NCBI RefSeq assembly: GCF_001644575.1
Contig: NZ_CP015596.1
Span: 372,001 to 436,000 of the forward strand
Source: Mycobacterium adipatum
GTDB lineage: Bacteria; Actinomycetota; Actinomycetes; Mycobacteriales; Mycobacteriaceae
DNA: 64,000 bases
Reading direction: 5' to 3'
Below, one piece after another: positions 60,015-64,000 of this stretch; position 1 is the stretch's first letter, and every line of letters begins with the position of its first letter. The notes under the pieces are model-generated. The model worked only from the letters and a program-made list of their open reading frames with translations. It was not told the DNA's origin and searched no databases. Position numbers and translations under genes: made by a program.

Positions 60015-61202
60015 ATGCCTGTGGAGCCGTGGGGTGCTTACCCGCCGGAGATGAATGCCGCTCGCTACAACGGGACCGGTCCTGGCCCGTGGCTGGGTGC
60101 ATCAGCGGCGTGGGGAGCGATGGCGGTCAATGCGGCCACTGCCCTGGGGACGTTCTTCGCGCAGAAAGCGGATTTGGCTGCGCAGGTGTTCGGGGTTTCC
60201 TCGGCAGCCCAGCTCACGGCTGCCGGCGGGTACGGGGCGTGGATGGCCGGGATGCATGGTTTGGCCGATACGCATGCCGTGGCACTCGACGGCGCTGCTG
60301 CGGCCTACAGCATGGGCAAGTCCACGATGGTTCCCGAGCAGGCTGTGCTGGCCAACCGCGCGGCCTACGCAGCGGCGGTGGGATCGTCGATACTCGGGCC
60401 AGCTGATCCGACAGCGGTCGCCCTTGAGGTGCAGTACGTGCAGATGCACGCCCAGAACGCGGCCACGATGATGGGGTACGACACCGCCGCGACGACCGCG
60501 ACGGTGTTCAAGCCCTCTCCGCCGCCGCCGCCGCTGGTTACTGCGATGCCGGGACAGACTTCGCTGGAGACCGCTGTTCAGACAGCGCAGGAGCTATCCG
60601 GTACGGGCAATCCTGGCGACATGATGACCAAGATGTTGCCCCAGGCGATGCAGATGATTCCGCAGGCTGCGCAACTGCCTGCACAGTTTGCTCAGATGAT
60701 GTCCTCGCAGCTGGGGCAGATGTTCCAACCCGTCCAGCAAGTCATGGGCCAGCTGATGGCTCCGTTCTCGGGAGCGCTGGGCAACGGACTGGGTACGGGC
60801 AGCACGGGGATGGGGTCGGGTCTGGGGCAGGCCGCACGCGGAGCGGCGCCGGTGCGCGGCGGCCTGCCTCTCGGCGGCGGAAGCGGCGCAATGGGAGGCC
60901 TGGGCTCCCGGCTGGCGACCGGGGGATCCGGCGGGGTCACCGGAGAGCTCATCAAGCCCACTTCTACCGCTGTGCGTAGCGGCCCTGCATTCTCCGGGGT
61001 CCCGATGGAGAAAGCGGTCGCCACCACGTTGTCCTCTGGCGCCGGCGGAATGGGTGGCGGTGCTATTCCGCCCCGCCGCAGCCAGGACAAGAGCCATGGC
61101 GGCACCGAATACAAAGGTGGAGAACACATCTACCGCTCGAAGTCTCGTGAGGAACAGGAGCGGGCTGCATCGAACGCCGAAGAGGACGCCCTGTTCGACT
61201 GA
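60015..61202 (+). CDS. PPE-family protein
   Basis: A 395-aa protein with the PPE motif at residues 10-12 (WGAYPPEMNAARYNGTGPGPWLGASAAWGAM), the long helical hairpin domain (to about 170), and the usual WxG-like turn. The C-terminal half is Gly/Met/Gln-rich and ends charged (SKSREEQERAASNAEEDALFD). The ATG at 60015 has AGGGGAC upstream. PPE proteins are ESX substrates exported with a PE partner, which is not in the window. Divergent from eccB. Confidence 0.87.
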   Translation: MPVEPWGAYPPEMNAARYNGTGPGPWLGASAAWGAMAVNAATALGTFFAQKADLAAQVFGVSSAAQLTAAGGYGAWMAGMHGLADTHAVALDGAAAAYSMGKSTMVPEQAVLANRAAYAAAVGSSILGPADPTAVALEVQYVQMHAQNAATMMGYDTAATTATVFKPSPPPPPLVTAMPGQTSLETAVQTAQELSGTGNPGDMMTKMLPQAMQMIPQAAQLPAQFAQMMSSQLGQMFQPVQQVMGQLMAPFSGALGNGLGTGSTGMGSGLGQAARGAAPVRGGLPLGGGSGAMGGLGSRLATGGSGGVTGELIKPTSTAVRSGPAFSGVPMEKAVATTLSSGAGGMGGGAIPPRRSQDKSHGGTEYKGGEHIYRSKSREEQERAASNAEEDALFD

Positions 61203-61211
61203 CCCCGGGGT

Positions 61212-61499
61212 TTAGCTGCCTGGGATCAAGGAGAAGTCCGTGGGTGGATGCGTAGACACCCCAAGGCCAACTCCAGGATTCTCCGTGGGGCGATCAGTCT
61301 TGGGATACACAACCTTGGGAGGCTCCGGCAGCGTCCGATTGGCGGCCGCTTCGCCTTGCCGGCTGGGCTGATACGTCGCATCCTTGACGGCTTCGCCGTC
61401 AACGATCTGCGGCGTGCATCCGGACAGCACCGCCATCGCCACGCCGACGACGGCTAGGCGCGTCCAGGAGCGGGTGCGGGCTGCATGCATGGGTGCCAT
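61212..61499 (-). CDS. Small lipoprotein
   Basis: A 95-aa protein. The signal peptide TRSWTRLAVVGVAMAVLSGC carries a lipobox LSGC, followed by TPQIVDGEAVKDATYQPSRQ and a proline-rich end (LPEPPKVVYPKTDRPTENPG). I prefer the ATG at 61499; a TTG ten codons upstream and an ATG three codons downstream are alternatives. Located between PPE and eccC genes, on the other strand; function unknown. Confidence 0.6.
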   Translation of the reverse strand: MAPMHAARTRSWTRLAVVGVAMAVLSGCTPQIVDGEAVKDATYQPSRQGEAAANRTLPEPPKVVYPKTDRPTENPGVGLGVSTHPPTDFSLIPGS

Positions 61500-61565
61500 G
61501 CTAGCCCGAACTTGCTCTCGGCGTGTCAAACCCAGGGGTCAGATCCAGCCATACAGTCGGTTGCT

Positions 61566-64000
61566 GTGAGCACTGTCGAATACAACCCGCGCGAGGCTAA
61601 ACCCTTGCGTCCGCCCAGCAGCGACATTGTGATTGCCTCTCCGATCAAGCGGGAAGAGAAAGGCAAAGTCAGCCCCCTGAAGATCGTGCTCGGTCTCGCC
61701 ATCGGCGTGCTGATGGTGTTTTTCCTGATCCTGATGTTTGTCGTCATGGGGCGCCAGCCCAATCCGATGATGCTCATGGGCTACACGATGATGTTCGTAA
61801 TGATGGTCGGCGGCGTCGGCGCTGCCCTGATGCAAGGTTTGGGCGGCGGCGATGGCGAACTGGACCGCAAACGCCAGAACATCGACCTACAGCTCGCCGA
61901 GTCCGCGATCGACGTTCACGAAACCGCCAGCGTTCAACAGGCCGCCGCGCTGCATTTCCACCCCAACCCGGGCAATGTTCGTCGCCTGATCGAGCAGCGC
62001 GCTGCGACGTTCTGGTCAGGCGATGTCACAGCCGAGGCCGAGCAGGCAGTCCTGCGTATCGGTGTGGGTACGGCGCGGTTGTCCGTGGATCTCAATCCTG
62101 CCGAAGGTGGCCTGGACGAATCCCAAGAGCACCTCTACGAGGAATACAGCGCAGTTGCGGTTAGCCGGTTCCGCTCCCTGATGTCGGTCGTGCCCGAGGT
62201 CCCGCTGGCCCGCGAGATGAGTGCGCCCGCCTACGGGTTTCGCGGTCCGGACCAAGAGCGGATCAACGGTCTCGTCCGCAGCATCCTGGTCTCGGCAAGC
62301 TTCAAGTACTCGCCCAACAAGATCCTCATCGGAGTGATCTCACGCGATACCAAAGAGTGGGGATGGGCAAAGTGGCTGCCCCACAGTAGGGATCGACGGC
62401 GCGAGCCTGGACCGGCCGGCTACCGGCAGTTGGCGTGGCGCAGCTATGACGAGTTCCTCGCTGGCATGGCCGGCCAGTTCGATGCGCTGCACTCCGCCGG
62501 GACGCGAATGTATGTCGTCGTCGACGACCCGGATGTCACCCTGCGATTCCCGGCAGGATACGTCGAGGGAATACCAGGAGTTACCCTGCTGGCGGCCAAC
62601 GTCCACTCCGATGCGGAGGTCACCGATCGCAAACACCGGATGCGGGTCGAAGGTCACAGACTGCTCCTGCATCAATCCGGGGCCGCCCGAGCCGATTACG
62701 TGACACGCTTTGATGCCGAACTGATCGCGCGGGCCATGGCTCCGATCCGGCCGCGTGGCTTTGGATACAGCGCGGACCAGCGGACTGACGTCGCGCCCAA
62801 GGCCGCTGCCGTGGATGTCGCGTCACTGCCGGCAATCATGGACTACCTCAACATCGGCAGCATCGATGATTTCGACCTGAAAAGCAGAGTGTGGGATCCC
62901 AACGAGTATACCGAGACGTTGGAATCAATGTTCGGTTATGTCCTCGACGAAAACGACACGCCCACAGGGGAACTAGCCAAGCTGGACCTCTTCGAGGTCG
63001 CGGCCGGCGGCACAGGTCCGCACGGCATGATGTCCGGCGGTACCGGCACCGGCAAGTCCTTCATGATGACCGCGATCCTATTGGGCTTGATTCTGGCGAA
63101 CTCTCCTTCCAAGCTGCGCGTCATCATGGCCGACTTCAAAGGCGGTGCGACATGGAAGAAGTTTCGTGGGCGCATCGGACACGAAGTGGCGACCGTTACC
63201 AACTTGGAGAACGCGCTCGACCTTCTTGAGCGCATGAAAGACATCCTGACCGGTGAGCTGAACTATCGTCAGAGGCTCTTCGATAAGTATCCCGACGTCG
63301 ACAAGATCGGGGACTACCGAGCGCTGCAGAAAGTCCATCCCGAGATGGAGAATCTGCCGTTCCTGCTGTTCATTGCCGACGAAGTGCATGAGTTCCTTGG
63401 GGCTCACCCGGAGTACAAGGCCGTGTTCGAACAACTCGGCCGGGTCGGACGCTCGCTGGGTCTGCTGGTCCTTTTGGCCTCGCAGTACCTCGATGAGGGG
63501 ACCGTTGGCGACTTCGTGAAACACGCTATGTACGGCATCAGCCTGAAGGTGACGAAGCCCTCGGAGTCCAAGACGGTCCTCAAAGGCAACGAAGGGGCGA
63601 TCCGGCTTCCCGCGGCGATGGTCGCGCTGTACGCCAAGACGGTGAACAAGCAGGATCTGATCTACCAGCGGGTGATGGCCTGGAACTGGGAGAAGCCGTA
63701 TATGCGGCCGATCTCGGATACCGATCAGCCGACGCCGCCAGGTGAAGCCACGCCGCGCGCACTCGGCGCCGAGGTGCACACCGAAGATGTCACCGAGTTC
63801 GGCATGTACCACCGGCCCGACGTTCCCGAGGTCGGGGGTGAGGAGGTCGAGCAGGCCCAGGTCCAGCGGCGCACCGAAGAAACCGGGTTGACCGTCGCCG
63901 AAGCCGGTATCCGCCTCGTGCAACGCTGCAGTCGGGCGTACAGGTCACGGGAACTGTGGACAGAGCCGCTACGTCACCCGCTGTCGCTGCACCACATCGA
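61566..64000 (+). CDS. eccC: Type VII secretion ATPase EccC (3' end beyond window)
   Basis: 811 codons are visible from GTG 61566 to the window end. Two transmembrane helices lie near residues 38-62 and 70-92. A DUF-type domain follows (SAPAYGFRGPDQERINGLVRSILVSASF). The first FtsK/SpoIIIE ATPase domain has Walker A GGTGTGKSFM near residue 490, RVIMADFKGGATW, and Walker B LPFLLFIADEVHEFLG near 600. The sequence then runs towards the second ATPase domain. EccC energises and selects substrates of the ESX channel. No clear ribosome site precedes the GTG, so the exact start is uncertain. Confidence 0.9.
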   Translation, partial: MSTVEYNPREAKPLRPPSSDIVIASPIKREEKGKVSPLKIVLGLAIGVLMVFFLILMFVVMGRQPNPMMLMGYTMMFVMMVGGVGAALMQGLGGGDGELDRKRQNIDLQLAESAIDVHETASVQQAAALHFHPNPGNVRRLIEQRAATFWSGDVTAEAEQAVLRIGVGTARLSVDLNPAEGGLDESQEHLYEEYSAVAVSRFRSLMSVVPEVPLAREMSAPAYGFRGPDQERINGLVRSILVSASFKYSPNKILIGVISRDTKEWGWAKWLPHSRDRRREPGPAGYRQLAWRSYDEFLAGMAGQFDALHSAGTRMYVVVDDPDVTLRFPAGYVEGIPGVTLLAANVHSDAEVTDRKHRMRVEGHRLLLHQSGAARADYVTRFDAELIARAMAPIRPRGFGYSADQRTDVAPKAAAVDVASLPAIMDYLNIGSIDDFDLKSRVWDPNEYTETLESMFGYVLDENDTPTGELAKLDLFEVAAGGTGPHGMMSGGTGTGKSFMMTAILLGLILANSPSKLRVIMADFKGGATWKKFRGRIGHEVATVTNLENALDLLERMKDILTGELNYRQRLFDKYPDVDKIGDYRALQKVHPEMENLPFLLFIADEVHEFLGAHPEYKAVFEQLGRVGRSLGLLVLLASQYLDEGTVGDFVKHAMYGISLKVTKPSESKTVLKGNEGAIRLPAAMVALYAKTVNKQDLIYQRVMAWNWEKPYMRPISDTDQPTPPGEATPRALGAEVHTEDVTEFGMYHRPDVPEVGGEEVEQAQVQRRTEETGLTVAEAGIRLVQRCSRAYRSRELWTEPLRHPLSLHHI

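Noticed and set aside
1..64000. tRNA, rRNA or riboswitch genes
   Set aside because: No cloverleaf, T-loop GTTCGAATC-type pattern in context, or rRNA signature was recognised by eye; a covariance-model scan would be needed to exclude them.

Overview
The window is a high-GC actinobacterial mosaic, most likely from a Mycolicibacterium-type mycobacterium. The left flank has the mycobacterial order lipase (LipN-like) - DsbA-like - VKOR, and the right flank carries type VII (ESX) secretion genes including a PPE protein, EccB and EccC. Almost everything between is mobile or acquired DNA. At least nine insertion sequences, one Tn3-family transposon and many gene stumps join blocks whose homologues I associate with Arthrobacter-like, Rhodococcus/Mycobacterium-like and plasmid sources. 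I cannot tell from sequence alone whether the replicon is a chromosome or a large plasmid; the ESX genes at the right are of a kind known from mycobacterial plasmids.

Layout. 1-4.9 kb: TetR regulator (cut by the window edge), a small peptide gene, a sulfonate/taurine-type ABC ATPase and a 5'-truncated solute-binding gene fused at a deletion junction to a 3'-truncated VKOR gene, then dsbA-like and lipN-like genes. 4.9-12.4 kb: IS256-family copy 1, an IclR stump, an aldo/keto reductase, an integrase-core IS, an IS110 element and a second, diverged IS256 element with a clean 9-bp target duplication. 12.4-19 kb: a phthalate 3,4-dioxygenase operon (large and small oxygenase subunits, small unknown protein, 3Fe-4S ferredoxin, ferredoxin reductase, class II aldolase-type decarboxylase, IclR regulator). 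Its decarboxylase/regulator junction is a 526-bp tandem triplication. 19-28.2 kb: decayed ISL3, three small plasmid-type genes, IS256 copy 2, IS3, IS30/IS256/IS1634 remnants and an intact IS21. 28.2-33.6 kb: an alpha/beta-hydrolase (possible monoalkyl-phthalate hydrolase), an MHS-type transporter cut by IS256 copy 3 (itself split by an IS3), and an IclR stump. 33.6-40.8 kb: NTF2-like and cupin genes and the protocatechuate operon pcaHGBLIJ with divergent pcaR. 41-43.4 kb: a frameshifted IS256 and an IS1380 stump. 43.4-54.0 kb: a 10.6-kb Tn3-family mercury transposon with 54-bp inverted repeats, TnpA, a TnpI-type tyrosine recombinase with its probable resolution site, and an extended mer locus. 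54.0-64 kb: an ESX locus whose first gene is cut by the transposon end.

Functionally, the pht and pca blocks together encode phthalate -> phthalate dihydrodiol -> 3,4-dihydroxyphthalate -> protocatechuate -> beta-ketoadipyl-CoA. An esterase-like hydrolase could feed phthalate in; the transporter is broken and no thiolase (pcaF) is visible. The mer transposon would detoxify organic and inorganic mercury (MerB, MerA, a MerT-like membrane protein) and adds thiol/disulfide genes (CcdA-like, TlpA-like lipoprotein, a second flavin disulfide oxidoreductase). No tRNA, rRNA or CRISPR array was recognised.
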